A stretch of 64,000 nt of DNA from Sycobia sp. Sy_11 (Eukaryota; Arthropoda; Insecta; Hymenoptera; Epichrysomallidae). Location of the stretch: contig JACCIC010000002.1 of assembly GCA_018907035.1 (NCBI GenBank), positions 1 to 64,000 of the forward strand, read 5' to 3'. Positions 1 to 12,640 of the stretch are shown here, piece by piece. How positions within the stretch are numbered: the stretch's first letter is position 1; the number at the start of each line of letters is the position of its first letter. Under the pieces are notes generated by a model. It did not search any database. It was given only the letters and a program-made list of their open reading frames with translations, and was not told the DNA's origin. Both the position numbers and the translations under genes were made by a program.

Positions 1-345
1 CCCCCACCCCACCACCCCCCCCACCCACACCCCCCACCCCCCCCCCCCCCCCGTCAGAACCTACGTAATCTTGTCAAAACACTACCAGGCAAACCACCCA
101 ATTTCTGCCCCCATACCCTCAAAAAGTATCAAGTGACATTGTAGTGTTATCCCCTCCATGCGCACGACCCCCCGACCAAAAACCTACCATTGCGCACCTA
201 AAGCCCTAGGCCGCCCCTTCCCAACTCAAGTTATCCCGCAATAGATATATAATAGTATATACCCCACCACCACCCAATAATCTCCTATATAGACTATACT
301 ATAGTATATATATATATCTATATATATATACTAAAAATTATCTGA
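1..345. other. C-rich, G-poor window edge, possible low-quality contig end
   Basis: The first 52 bases are nearly pure C with scattered A. The next ~190 bases stay strongly C-rich and G-poor on this strand, followed by degenerate AT repeats (241-340). This composition matches nothing else in the window. Two readings are possible: a poor-quality assembly edge running out of a microsatellite, or a genuine C-rich satellite. I favour the first because the stretch combines C homopolymers of uneven length with no clean repeat unit. No gene is visible. Confidence 0.5.
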
Positions 346-772
346 TAACATAAAGAAATAAATAAAGAATAAAAATTAAAATGTGTTTAAATTCAATCGT
401 AATTCATAACGTTTGTATTGAATTTTGATCTGATTACTAAAGATTAAAGCAAGAAATTGACTTAAAAGTAATGACTTAAAAATAGATAATTCGACAGAAA
501 CAATATTTGAAATATTTTCGATATTATTATTCGACAATCCTACAATTTCCGAAAAGCTAAAATAAACTTAATGTAACGTTCAGTACGATATCGACAGCAG
601 GAAATGCTAAAATGTACAATTGCACGGAAAAATTATGTAAAGCGTCCGTAAAAGGTAGCGCAACAAAGATTCGTAGAGATCATCGAGGGGGAGAAAAAAA
701 CCCTCACTTTTCCTATATATCCATACCGCGAGCAAGTTACGCGTTATACTTTCGTGCCCTACAAGCAATAGA

Positions 773-800
773 CAGAGAGAGAGAGAGAGAGAAAGAGAGA
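773..800. repeat. (GA)n microsatellite
   Basis: About 14 GA units with one AA interruption. It is the source of a spurious poly-RE open frame. Confidence 0.9.
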
Positions 801-1013
801 TAAAACTTCCAGAAGCGCCGCGGCGGACAAAGTGTACTGTAAATATAGAAAAGACACCGAGTACGGGTAAAAACTACGGCCTCGCGTAACGCGCCGGCCC
901 TTCTTTGTCCGTACTTATGGCGCGCATAAGTCGAAGGGAGCGGAATAAAGGGAAGTTTTGAGCGACGCCCGGCGCTACCGAAATATCCGCCGCGGCGTGA
1001 TGCTTATAACTCG

Positions 1014-1048
1014 CGTCTCTCTCTCTCTCTCTCTCTCTCTCGCTCTCT
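1014..1048. repeat. (CT)n microsatellite
   Basis: About 17 CT units with one CG interruption, followed by T-rich tracts at 1,050-1,080. Confidence 0.9.
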
Positions 1049-3398
1049 CATTTTTTTTGTTTTCTATTTTTTTTTTTTTGCCTGCGATTCAAGACGCTCG
1101 AGACGGCGGCGGGAGGAAAAGCGAGGGGGCAAAAAAGAAGAGGAAAACTTTGCGCTCTTTTCGGAGGTGGAATTAAAAGCGAACGAGTGGGGCGTGTCTC
1201 TTCGGAAATTCCTCGACCGAGCGCTGCTCGGAGTAAAGCGAGCCGTGGAATTTTGGAATTTTTGCATTTTCAGTTTTTAGATGGACGAATATTTGAGCGA
1301 CGATTTTTTACTATTATCGTAAGATAATTAAGGTGCGATAAGTAGAAGTTGACGATATTCGACAAGATTGTGTGACGATAACAAAAGTTTTCCTAATAAA
1401 GTGATAAATTTTACTAAACGTTGGAATTTTAATTCCGATCACCGTTTGATATGACGCAGTACGAATAAAAAATTTGGCACTGAAGAATTTTACATCGTTG
1501 CACAAATAACGTAATATTGGACAAAATTTTTTGAATTTTTTTTTTTTTATTTTAAAAAGGCTAAAGTAGAAGGTAATAAAAATTGAAGATATAGCTGCTT
1601 ATTCTTAAAGTGGGATCCGTATTTTGAGAATGCAATAATTTTTTTTATTTAACAATTGTCGCTATGAAATTGTACATTTTTTTCTAGCAAAACAACACTA
1701 AAGCTTTTTTACGAGAATTTTATTCATTTATACCTTTTTGAAATTAATTTTCTTTAGAATTTTGGTGTCACCGCTATGGTTTACAAATAAGACAATTACT
1801 AAATGGAGGCCAGTGCGCGTGCAGAAGTTAATATATTTGTACCATTAAAAATAGTTTAAAATATCGAGAATACTATTCACATATAATTGTCGCACAATTG
1901 TGAATGATAATAATAATAAAAATAATAATAATCCGAATTTAGACTCTACTTACTCTTGTCTGATAAGAACATTCGGAGCCAAGACGACTGTATACACACA
2001 CCTTATTAGACGCAGTGTGAAATACCGGATTAATAAAATTCTCAGCTTTACGCTCACCCGCGATATTATTTCCAAGTCGCGCGCGCCGATGGAGATTCGA
2101 GCGCGATAGCGAACGACGACGCGAAGCTGGTCTGACTAGTCTCGATCGGCGCGAGGGGAGCGAGAGGAATCGTCGACGGACGCGCAATGCATAGGACGGT
2201 CGAAATCGCATCTCTCTCGGCTTTCGTCTCGGTTAACCCTCGACTCGCTCGTTATTTCAGGGCAGCGAGTGGATCTCGGGGGGAACGGGGATTATTGGAC
2301 CGTTTGTACGAGGTTTGCATTATTAGCTCGACGAATCGAGGAACGAGCGTCACCTCCACGCACGCGCATGACGTACAGGGTGTGACATTACGTAATTTCT
2401 CGCGGCAAAGCCGAGCGGCAATCGGCGCAGGCTTTGCACCAAATACTTGACAAGGATTCGATAGTGCGAGCAGTCAACCATACGAATCGAGTTTAGGTTA
2501 ATTTCTCGGCTGCCAGAATGTGTAACATCCTGCCGGACAATTCTAACTGATCGTACCTGCCTCTCTCGGCGGTGAACCGGGGGCAAAGGGTGAATATCAA
2601 TAAGTATTGAAATTTATAAAATTTCCAGGGTAAATACCAACAAGTATGGAAATCAATTATACATTTCATTATCATTGTGAAGAAAAGGGGAAGAAGAGAC
2701 GTCGATCGCGTGATTGTACTGTTAACTATAAAATCGTTTGTATAAAGTTTTATACAGTTCTTGAATGAAGCACTAGACATAACCTTGTGAATATAGCATT
2801 TCATGTTTCATGCCGATCAAATTGTTCGGCGCGCTACAGATATGCTATAATATTTTTTTTCCTTGTAATGCACGGATTCGGTATTTCCGATTTCCGTACC
2901 GAATTTTTGACGATTTTTTTCTTCATACGCACTCGATGTCCTCGCGCGCATACGATATTTTAGACGATCGGCCGATCGGCCGGCTTGAGGGGAAAAAATC
3001 TGCAGCGCTCGGCCGTCGTGCCCGCGCACTTTTATCGCCCGCCGGCGCCAAGGACGGAAATGAAAATTAGCAGTACTGATGGACATTTATAAAATATGCT
3101 TAATCATAAAACATCCGTAACTCATAAAGCAAGCAATTACATCACCGAGCCGTTCGCTCGCCGTCTTTCATCCTTATTCTTCGCGCGCTCTCCCTCTCAC
3201 TCTCAGTGCAGCTCTCTCGCCTGTCTTTCCCACAATAGCTCGTAAATAAAATCTCGCCAACTCGTCGCTATATCGGTCCGGTCGCCAATTAAATCGAGCC
3301 AAAAGTCGCGCGCGCGCGCGCGCGCGACGTGACGAGCAGCGGGGGGGGGGGTGCACGGCTATACGCACGGTCGATGTGGAGTAGGAGGTGGAAGTGCA

Positions 3399-3399
<1 letters not shown>

Positions 3400-3439
<40 letters not shown>
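3400..3439. repeat. (GA)n microsatellite
   Basis: About 20 AG units with one TAG interruption. Confidence 0.9.
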
Positions 3440-3441
<2 letters not shown>

Positions 3442-3761
3442 AGAGCCGAAAAAAATACCCGCCCTTCACCCGCAGTCACTCGCCGGCCACGCTCCTCTCG
3501 CGAGTTTATAAGGAAGATCTCGTTGTCGCGATGACGCGTCGTTGCGTCATGGGTTCGAGTATCTACACCCCCCCCTCCCCCGCTACCCGTCTTCAGCGTG
3601 TATTCGACAGAGAGGGAAGCACCAACGTTAATTTAACGACTTCGTTATAATTTGTGTTTTTTTTTTTTATTGTGCGTACTCCCTTCCCCCGCCGCTCCAA
3701 CTCATCGCGCGCCGACAGCTGCAGCGCCTGCAGCGCAGTCGAAGGCATTACGAGGGATTTA

Positions 3762-3784
3762 AAGAGAGAGAGAGAGAGAGTGAG
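3762..3784. repeat. (GA)n microsatellite, short
   Basis: About 11 AG units ending in a TGAGTGA variant. Confidence 0.85.
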
Positions 3785-3979
3785 TGACGCGTCCTCCGCT
3801 CGGCTCCTCCTGCCCGCGCTTTTCCATTTTTCCAGAGCCCCGGCCAACTGCGGGCTTTTGTGCGCCGCGCGACGTTCCCCGTATAAATTTCGACTGGGAA
3901 ATACATAAATCACGCGCGCGCACCGCGGCGGCCTCGATTTATAGGTAGTTTCCACCTTTTTATATACATATATATATCT

Positions 3980-3985
<6 letters not shown>

Positions 3986-4017
<32 letters not shown>
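3986..4017. repeat. (GA)n microsatellite
   Basis: About 16 GA units, directly preceded by a short TA-rich stretch (3,961-3,980). Confidence 0.9.
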
Positions 4018-4020
<3 letters not shown>

Positions 4021-4860
4021 AAGAGATGTCCGTAAAACATTCTTAAAGAGACTTTTCTTTATATTCTGTATAGGATTTTTAAGCCGATATAAATTTTTCT
4101 CATTTTCGATAGTCTTTTTTTATTTTTTAAATACATTCTGCTGTATTACATTTTACAGTTGACTTTGTTCATTCATACCGTGGATCCAAACGATCAATTT
4201 CTAGAGTTCAGCGGTTTCATTAGTTTATTCTTTTTGTCTTTTTTTTTTTTTGATTCATTATTCACACAGAAAGAGAGCTATCTCATCGGCGAGTGTAAGA
4301 GCAGTCGTATTTTTTTTGTTATATTAATAGGGACAACATAAACGCGCACGAATCACGGATCAGACACTTTTCAGGCGATTTTCGAATGAATTTTATTTAC
4401 GAACGGGGCGGGTCGATCAAAGCTATTTATCGCGAGTTTTAAAATTTCGCTCCTGGATGTTCCCTGGCCCGATCTTTATTTTCGTAACGATATTTACGAG
4501 GCTTTTACTGTTTAGATTGTTTTCTTTTTTCTAATCGTGCAGTGTACTTTATTACGCACGACATTGGAAATAACCTCCAGATTGAAGTCAGTTTTAACGC
4601 TGGCTATAAATACCAATTTTTTCATACCATAACGTAAATTGAAGAAAAGAATCGAAGCAGTCAAATCTCGCTTGCAGCTTGCAACGACGATTCTCGTTCC
4701 CCGACCGTCCCCAGTCCCCTCCTCGGCTGTACCAGACATTATCGTTGGAAAGCTCCCCGCCCCCCGCCCCTTCCAGCCCAAAAAGGGCTTTTCGGCTTTA
4801 ATGCACATTTTCTCGAGGAGTACCCGGCTCGCGTAGAATCCGAGGCGGGCGTCTAACGAG

Positions 4861-7000
4861 AGGGGAGATCCGTACGGACGCGAGCCGAGCTTGACGCGGG
4901 GCGCGTGCCGTCTCTTCTAAAATTAGACCGGGAATGGGAGGGGGAGTCGGAGGAGGGCGAGGAGGAAGGAAAAGGATCTCTTCTGCCTTCTGTCGCGCTC
5001 AGGCGCGGGGGGGCATCAAGAAGCCGCCACCGCCGCGTCGCTGCGTTTCCTTTGAAAGCTTTGCGCGCGCAAGTTCCCCCCCCCTCCCCGCCTGCCCGGT
5101 GCGTCGAAGGTGCTTTTTTACGCCGACCGTGTATATGCGCGCTTATGCGGGCGAGCCTGTGTTTATTTTCGGCCCGGGCGGCCGGCCGTCTTTTCGCGTC
5201 TTATTTCGAGATCAAGAGTATGTTATCCACCCCTCCCGCCGCTCAATTTATTTACGCAACTTTTGCCGAATTTACGGGACGTAGTACGTACTCGTTTTTG
5301 ACGATACGCGCCGAGGGCGTACTGTAATCGGACCATTTATCGACGGCCCACACGGCGATCCGGAAGTACGGCCGTCCGTTTTTTCCCCCGTAGTTTTTCA
5401 ACGTGCTCGAGTTCGAATGGATCTCGGACGTTTCGTTTTCCGAATATCCCAATAATCGTAAAATCTAAAAAAACTTTTTTCACTACCTTGGAGCTCACGT
5501 AAGAGATCGAAAATAAATTTTTCTTTTTACAGAAATCGAACAACAGATAATTATCATCTACAGGTATATGTAACTGTTACGCTCGCGAATAAATTAATGG
5601 TATACCTAAATAGTCCCTTTTCTGTGACATTATATTTGGAAATTTGCACGTTTCTCAGTCTTAGGCTCGGAAATCGCCGAGAACGCATTCGGCTTTTCAT
5701 TATCTGTTTACGGTTCAAAGACAAAAATATCTTTCTGATATTACGCAACCTCGAACGTGGCGCGACAATGTATATGATTCATTTGAAGTTACGGCCAGAA
5801 TATATTTTTTTTTTCGACTACCCGACACGACGCGACGGATATCGGATTCGCGCTTAGCGAATCGAAATCCCTCGCATTAAAGCATCGTCTGGTCTCCGGG
5901 CGTAATTTTCTCCTCTTGCCCGCCTGCATTGGACAAGCAGAGCGTACGGAAGAGGAGCCTCTGAATTGCGCTCCTTACGCCCTCAATACGACGATTCCAG
6001 TTTCACTCTCGAGCTGCCGTTCGAAATGGCGGGCCCGTAGAATCGCGTAACGCGAGGATGGAAAAAGCAAGCGAGGAAAAAAGCAGACCACTCCGACATC
6101 CAGAGGAGCGAAACGCGAATCGGTGAAAGATGCTACGTGGCGACCTCCAGCGGTGCCCCAGACTTTACGGCCCGATCCGACGGAAGACTCCCATTTGCCC
6201 CCCTGCCGTTCGGCGCTGCGTTGCGCTTTAAAAGGTTCCCCCCTTCCCCCTCCCGCGTGTTCCTTCGTAATCACGGCTAATTCAATAAAGCCGCAACGGC
6301 GAGAGGCCTCGGGCGATAAATCCTTGCGCGGGGCACAAAAAAGGAGGAGAGAAAAAAATAAAAACAATGAAATCCGTTAGGCGCGCATCGGCGTAATGCC
6401 CCCCCCCCTCCAGCCCGGCAGGCGACGCGACGTTGCGTCAGGGGCTCGGGCGCATCCGTCTTCTCTCCCGAATCCGAGGCCCGTCGAACGTCCGGCCGTC
6501 TGGCGGTTTTTACGGCTCTCGGGCCCGCCGGGCACGCGTTCGTAATGATCGGCGCGCGCCGAAAAGCTCGCGTCTCGCGCAATTTCCCCGGGTCCACGGG
6601 GAACGGGAGGGTTTTACGCCGCGTTGTGGGCGAAATTAACTTTTTTAAACGACGCGAGGCCCCTCCTCTCGTTCCTCGGGGCGCATAAATTACCGGCCGA
6701 GGCATAAACGCCGCGCGTCGCGCGGTCCGGTGAAGGGGGGAGGGGGCGAGAGCAGCGAGCGCCGGTCCTGCAGTACGTTAAAGAGGAGCTCGTCGAGCCA
6801 GCGCCGGGCGTCCCTCGTCTCCGCGGCGCATCGGCGCGCGCGCGCGTATACCTGTCATACACCTACGCACACACACACACATGCACACGCACGCGGCGAG
6901 TACACGTATGCGGCTCGGATTTTACGCGCGAGGCCCGTCCTACGGGGTGAAATTTCCCTCGGTTTTCAGGGACGCGAGCCAGCGCGACGTTCAGTTTTTG
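4861..7000. other. CpG-rich islands (4,861-5,320 and 5,880-7,000)
   Basis: These are dense in CpG, in GCGC strings and in C or G homopolymers (for example 5,077-5,085 and 6,399-6,408). Overlapping open frames up to ~140 codons occur in several frames on both strands, as expected when stop codons are depleted by GC content. They share no recognisable domain and are rich in R, P and A. The intervening 5,330-5,880 is AT-rich with nothing recognisable. The islands could be promoter-type CpG regions or exonic UTRs, but the sequence alone does not show this. Confidence 0.4.
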
Positions 7001-8588
7001 GTCGATGGCGATTGGTATGAAATATTCCACGATTTTTCATGTTTCACCAAGGACAATAAGCGGAAGCTTTGATTTTACATCGTCCGTATTCATAAGGTCG
7101 AATAACTTCTGACAATAGTGTGTTTCGCGCTTCATTTTACAAACTGTCGATGTACGCAAAATTGCATTTCAAGCACATGGTTTCACGAAAATAGCTTTTA
7201 CTCCCAAGGGCGGGGGGGGGAGTGTAAACCAGATTTCTACGATTACATTACAGCAAAAAGTAGGATATACCGTACCTAGCTGTATATGATTTACATATTT
7301 CTGCTTATCGGCGTAAATCTCGGGCATAGCTATTAAATATGTAATGTGAATTTGTCATGGTTGATGGAAAACGGGGTGTACATTTGAATATTACACAATA
7401 AGTATATATAGTTAAAAAATTTCTTTACTTAACGCATATGATATAGATTAAATTTGCAAACAAATTCTATACTAAAATATTTCCATACACTTGTTTTATG
7501 AATTTTTTAAATAAAATTTTTAATTTAATACTTATATATGAATTAAAATTTTACATGCAACGTGCATACAAACAATAGACCATTTCTAGAATTCATATTG
7601 TTATTCTAAACTTTATGGTTACATTGATAAAATTTAATGAAGGTCGAATTTTCCTAGACTTTGTTGAATTTTTCAAGGATACACGAAAAAATATATAATG
7701 TATTAAAAAAAGAATTTTACACACGATGAAAGGAATTACTTTGATAGATCAAAAAGCTTTTCTAGTATTAACTCATCCTAGTTTACGCATGCTTGAGCAT
7801 CTGATGTAAACAAAGCCCAGCAACGGTTCTTAATATTACCGATAGAGCGATTCCCGTACAAGCCAGTTCTTGCGCAAGTGTCAAAAAAAATTAATGTTCC
7901 TATGATGATCATATTCTTATGCTGTAATATCGTTGTGTGCGTTACGAAAAAGTAATATTTTCAATTCGAATTGATTTATAAAACCTAAGATTGTCATTTT
8001 TTAGTTCACCTAATTCCGTTATAAAAGCGCTTATAAATTTTTATACTAGAAAAATCTAAAGCATTATTTAATTATGCGTGCGGGCGCGTCGAATAAAGAC
8101 GTTGCAGCGGAAAAGAAGGATTAAGGTCGGGGGGGATTAGTCCGAATTGGATCGTCAGGGTTTATAGGAGTGGAAGGAAAAGAAGTTTGAAATTTGATTA
8201 TAATTTTAATTTAATTTGTATATGCGTGAAAGCAGCTTAACAAAGCTCCCCTGCTTTCAACGATTATTATCAACCAGCAGCTCGAAAGCCATTATTTTCA
8301 TATGATTATGTCTCTATGTGGACTTTCATCCGTCGTGGTCGGTCGAGGCTCTGGAAATTTCTGTAACGATCCTGAAATTGGATACTTCCGGTTGCCATTG
8401 AATTGAAAATATACGCGCTTGAAATACCGCAAAATTTGTTTAAAAATTAATTTTTTCTATCTTACGCTATACCTAGCCACTGGATCTCGTTGTTGCAACT
8501 TCACTGTTTGTTTATTACAGACTGGAAATGAATGGAAGTAATTGGTTTAATAAATTTATTATGCCGATTAAATCCTTTACCATATCGC

Positions 8589-8593
<5 letters not shown>
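7001..8593. other. AT-rich unique DNA
   Basis: A long AT-rich stretch with frequent stops in all six frames. There is one G run at 7,211-7,220. I see no exon, RNA gene or mobile element in it. Confidence 0.55.

Positions 8594-8642
<49 letters not shown>
8594..8642. repeat. (AT)n microsatellite
   Basis: About 24 uninterrupted TA units, able to extrude as a cruciform. Confidence 0.95.
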
Positions 8643-8646
<4 letters not shown>

Positions 8647-8848
8647 AATTCAGTTCTTAACTCCAGATCTTGTGGACATATAGGACGCGAAACGACCAAG
8701 AAGCTACCTTTTCCTTTAATTTGAAACATCAAGAATCTACGCATCTTAAATTTGAATCTCGTCGCTCTGCACGGGAATTTTAATCAGATTTCAAAATCAA
8801 ACACTTCGGCTCCTCATCCTAGATTTTCTGAAATTTCGTCGCGGCCTC

Positions 8849-8851
<3 letters not shown>

Positions 8852-8911
<60 letters not shown>

Positions 8912-8912
8912 C
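8852..8912. repeat. (AT)n microsatellite
   Basis: About 24 TA units followed by an imperfect CATATA tail. It lies about 210 bp after the previous (AT)n array. Confidence 0.95.
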
Positions 8913-9097
8913 TTGAACTTTCGAATCGCACGCCGTCCTCGTTAACATTCAAGACAATCCCACTTTCCAAATCATCTCGGCAGACGTCTCAACTGCTTTC
9001 GAACACTTGGCTGCCTACAAATTTCGAATTTCCGTGCGCTCTCCAAAAAAAACTCATGGCGGCGCCTCGACGTTTTGTCGCCACCTTCTTCCCCCCC

Positions 9098-9101
<4 letters not shown>

Positions 9102-9137
<36 letters not shown>
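9102..9137. repeat. (CT)n microsatellite
   Basis: About 18 CT units, preceded by a nine-C run. Together they form a pyrimidine tract of roughly 60 bases, but no AG acceptor with an open exon follows closely. Confidence 0.9.
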
Positions 9138-9140
<3 letters not shown>

Positions 9141-10060
9141 CTTTCTTCCCCTTTCTCTCCTACCCTCTCCTCATCACCGTACGCAGAAGCACACCAGCCC
9201 AGACAGACCGGGGACAGTTCGCCGCGCTTTAGGTTGCACGGCAGCTGGCCACAGGAAGTGGGCGCGCACGAAGCCAACTGAGCGAGAAAATAAAGAGGAA
9301 GCGGACGCGAGCGCGCCCAAGATATATCGGAGGACGAGGAATTTTGGGCGCACGAGGGCCTGAGGGGGGGGGGCAGCCTGCATATCTCGATTTTCCTCCT
9401 ACGTCTATATTATATCGTTGCCGCACCTGAGGCGCTTCCGCGTTGGTAAAGCTGCCCTTTATTAATGATATATATATAACTGAGCACCAAGCGGGAAAGG
9501 ATACACAGCAATGTTTGACTTTTTAAATCAAAATCCTGGACTTGTGTTTTAAATGCTGCTATTCGCTTTACGACTACCTCGAACGCTCTCTACTTCGCGG
9601 TCCGCCAGAATTTGTGTTCGAGTTCCTGCCTTTTCTCCTCCTCTGTCTCTCTCTCTCTCTTTCTTCTTCTTTCTCTTTTTGGCGGGAGTAAAAAATAGAC
9701 TTTTTCGAAAAACTTTAACGGTGAGATTCTTTCTTTATATCTTTACACACACATACACACACACACACACAAGCGACAAAAGAACAAAGGGGGCGCCCGT
9801 TAAATAGGGACACGGGGAACAGCGGAAACTTAGCACCAAACAATATAATCCGGAGTCGAGCGCGATTCTCATTGTTACGTCATATATAATATATATGAAT
9901 CAGGTCACCCGTCGGATTTCCCATTTTTTTTTTAATACCCCTCCCCTGTTTCTCAGAGACGGGGCAATAAAATGCTTGCGTGCACTGTGTAGAAGCGCCG
10001 CTGCAGCAGAGGCGAATACTAAGTCTTTATATACAGCGAGTAAGCAGAACGTTATTATGC

Positions 10061-10108
<48 letters not shown>

Positions 10109-11232
10109 GGTAATAGGTATATGTTTTTGAGCTTTCCAAGGCTATTACATACAGTTGCAGCGTCGGCTTTTTCAGTTGTTCCAGGAGGGGGGGGGGGCGA
10201 GGCGAGCAGTCGAAGTCATAGGGGAGAGCTGGAAAAGCATTTTCGAATCCAGGGGTTAATCGAGCGTCCTGCGCGCGCGCGCGCATCGCGGCCGGGATTT
10301 CACGCTCTGCGCGCGCGGCTCCCCGCAGCTCTCCGGCGATGGGACTTTCTTGTATTTTCCAGGGATTTCAATTGTTATTATTATGACCCCTGTTAGGTGA
10401 AAACGAGGGAATGAAGTGGATATTAGCGAATTTTCTTTATCCTACAGACTGTGCAGAAGTTTAATGTACGCATATATTGCGGGCCGTTCCCTTTTTTTTT
10501 TTTTATAATAAACGACGCGCAGTGACGCGTGCGTTATAAGCTAAGAGGGGGAAAAAAAAGAACGAAAAAAAATGTCCTCCTCCCTGTACACCTCGTGCCC
10601 CGCAACAATGGCGCATTAATAACGTCGGGGACGAAGCCGAGCCGAAAAGTATTTTCGGCGAGGCGCGCTCGGTGTGCCATTGTGCGGAAGATCGGTATTT
10701 TTACTTTACCATTTTTTTTTTCCGCCCACGAGCGCGCGACCGCAGGTCGAGGAAACGCAGAAGGGAGAGGATCTTTCCCGGAACGGGGATCGTGAAAATG
10801 GGGAGGAGGCCCTCTACTAGGACGAGAGGCCCCCTGAAATCCTTGGTCGTCGCCTCACGGGATGAGCTGCCGGGGCAGGGCAGGACGGAGGGAAGGGGCA
10901 ATTTCTCGGATCCTTTCCGTTTCCCTTCAACCTACAGTTTTCCGATTTTCATTTGCTTCTCGTCGGACGTTATACAAGTCAGAAGTAAGAATCCCGCCTG
11001 GGAGATAAGGCGCTTTACATATGCGACAGCCGACGAACAATCTTATCTCGAAGTCCATTTCGTTTTCCGTCGATTAATTCCATTAATTTTATAACGCCGT
11101 TTCTTAATCTCTCAAAGCGCTTCTACAGCGATAAAGCTGATATGGCGGGTGCTATACGTGTTTTCCTCTATGTGTACAAAATTAACGCAAGAGATACTTC
11201 CGACAATTTACGCAACGTTTCAGGAAAAAAAC

Positions 11233-11235
<3 letters not shown>
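9138..11235. other. Mixed non-coding DNA between (AT)n arrays
   Basis: Moderately CpG-rich sequence (9,180-9,440, 10,190-10,350 and 10,600-10,920) with short CA and AT repeats (9,746-9,770 and 9,880-9,896). Open frames of 60-140 codons occur on both strands but mostly translate repeats. No supported exon. Confidence 0.45.
10064..10105. repeat. (AT)n microsatellite
   Basis: About 21 uninterrupted AT units. Confidence 0.95.

Positions 11236-11279
<44 letters not shown>
11236..11279. repeat. (AT)n microsatellite
   Basis: About 22 TA units flanked on both sides by ACATGT, which extends the self-complementarity of the array. Confidence 0.95.
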
Positions 11280-11284
<5 letters not shown>

Positions 11285-11639
11285 GTTCCATGAGAGAAAC
11301 TTTTGTTTTCAGGGCATACATAATATCGATCATAATCGATGGCAAAATTACCGAAAGAGTCGTTATTCCCAAAGTCTTCTTTCCCCGTACATATACCCGT
11401 CGAAGCCTTGCAAGAGGCTGACGCGCCGTAAAATTAAACGACTTTGACGCGTTTCATGTCACCGCGCGCGGACCGTGAGAGAGAGAGAGAGAGAGGGAGT
11501 CGGAGATTGAAAAAGAAAAAGAGAAAGACGCTCGTCCTTATCCCGGTCGCCTCCCCGCGCCGCGGGTGGGAAGAACAGGTCCAGCGGAGTGCAGCGGCGA
11601 GTCGGAAAGTCCCAATTGCTTTCTGGAATTCCTGTCTTT

Positions 11640-11839
11640 TGGCCACCCATCCCGTCCGTCTTTCTCTCTATCTCTCTCTCTGTTCTTTTTCGTTATTCTA
11701 TTACCTACCCCCTCCACTTTTCTTCCCAGGAATTTAAATTTCAGATTTTTACAATTTTTTTCAATGCATCGAGCACGGAATCTTCAGTGGCAACGATGTC
11801 TGGGTATCTCAACTTTCATCGTTTTCCTTGTACGGCGTG
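11640..11839 (+). other. Strong 3' splice acceptor with short open frame, weak exon candidate
   Basis: A long pyrimidine-rich tract (11,645-11,727) ends in CCCAG at 11,730. After it, one frame stays open for 36 codons to a TGA at ~11,839. The only plausible donor inside is the weak CTGG|GTATCT near 11,800. The predicted peptide (starting EFKFQIFTIFF) resembles nothing I know. Acceptor strength is good and exon identity is poor, so it may simply be a decoy site in intronic DNA. Confidence 0.15.
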
Positions 11840-12041
11840 ACCATTCCATTAGACTCTTTGATTTCGAATCATTGAAAATCGGCCCTTTGTGAGAACAACA
11901 AAACAACGTTTAACTTTCTGTTTCCTATAATCGCTGACTATTTCACGAATTATCGAATTTGATGTCTTCTAACTTCAAATTCAAATAATAATCGAATTGG
12001 AGCATCGTCTCGAAAGCTCGACGCACTATTAATGTCTTACT

Positions 12042-12061
12042 TATATATATATATATATATA
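12042..12061. repeat. (AT)n microsatellite, short
   Basis: About 10 AT units. Confidence 0.9.
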
Positions 12062-12184
12062 GTCATAATTACATACAATTCGATATTTTTATACGTGTAT
12101 AAAACAATTATTTCCAATGTCGCCGAACAATGAACCCACCCCCAGCACCTTTCTTCGCGTCAAATATGAATAGGCTAAACGTAC

Positions 12185-12640
12185 AATAGAAGGGGGGGGG
12201 GACTGCCTCCACGGCGAAGAGCGAAAATAACCCAATGGACAGAGGGCCTCTTCTGAAGGAAGCTTCTCGCACCCCCCCCCCCCGAGCTCCCACCCGCAGC
12301 GTGATTTACAGCGGACCTTCCTCGGCGAGCCGGTGCGCAAAGTATGCACAAATCATCCGCGGCGCGCCGTCCACCCTCCTCCTCGGCCGCCCTCGTGCTT
12401 CCCGGGCGCGAAACAAAGTGGAACGGAAGCGGCGCGCGGCCGCTTCCTCCCGTGGCCGTCTCGCGCCAAGCTCCGCCCGGGCGGTGAGCGACTCGGCGTC
12501 GAAATTCCGCTCCCCAAGTCCAGAGCGTGCGATATTCGTCGCGGTACGCGCACCGCCCAAGCAGAGGTCCAAGTTCCATTCGATTTCGAGCGCGGTGGGG
12601 TCGTCGTATCGAAAGATCCTTCAGCCTCGGGGCCCTTCAG
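12185..12640. other. CpG island
   Basis: GC- and CpG-rich, flanked by a G run (12,192-12,201) and a C run (12,272-12,282). Both strands carry overlapping open frames of 88-160 codons in four or more frames, which is a composition effect. No domain is recognised. It is a possible CpG-rich promoter or enhancer-type island. Confidence 0.4.

Larger units (their letters stand above)
346..2100. other. Non-coding, mixed AT-rich and CpG-rich DNA
   Basis: AT-rich unique sequence (346-620 and 1,260-2,050) surrounds a moderately CpG-rich part (800-1,250) carrying a GA and a CT microsatellite. Open frames here are short and are driven by the repeats (poly-RE and poly-SL translations). I see no splice-bounded exon and no RNA gene. 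Confidence 0.5.
2101..4860. other. CpG-rich to mixed non-coding DNA with GA and (CG)n repeats
   Basis: CpG-rich segments (2,090-2,580, 2,930-3,060 and 3,140-3,900) alternate with AT-rich ones (2,600-2,900 and 3,950-4,650). A 20-bp (CG)n tract lies at 3,308-3,327, followed by a ten-G run near 3,341. Open frames exist on both strands in the CpG-rich parts but overlap each other and contain repeat translations. No exon can be supported. Confidence 0.45.

Noticed and set aside
3540..3575. GGGTTCGAGT word resembling a tRNA B box
   Set aside because: No A box or cloverleaf can be formed around it. No tRNA was found anywhere in the window.
5562..5570. CTACAG|GTATAT, CAG|GT juxtaposition
   Set aside because: There is no pyrimidine tract upstream, so it does not qualify as a recursive splice site.
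8594..8912. Regular short repeats considered as CRISPR or minisatellite arrays
   Set aside because: They are plain dinucleotide microsatellites without unique spacers of constant length.
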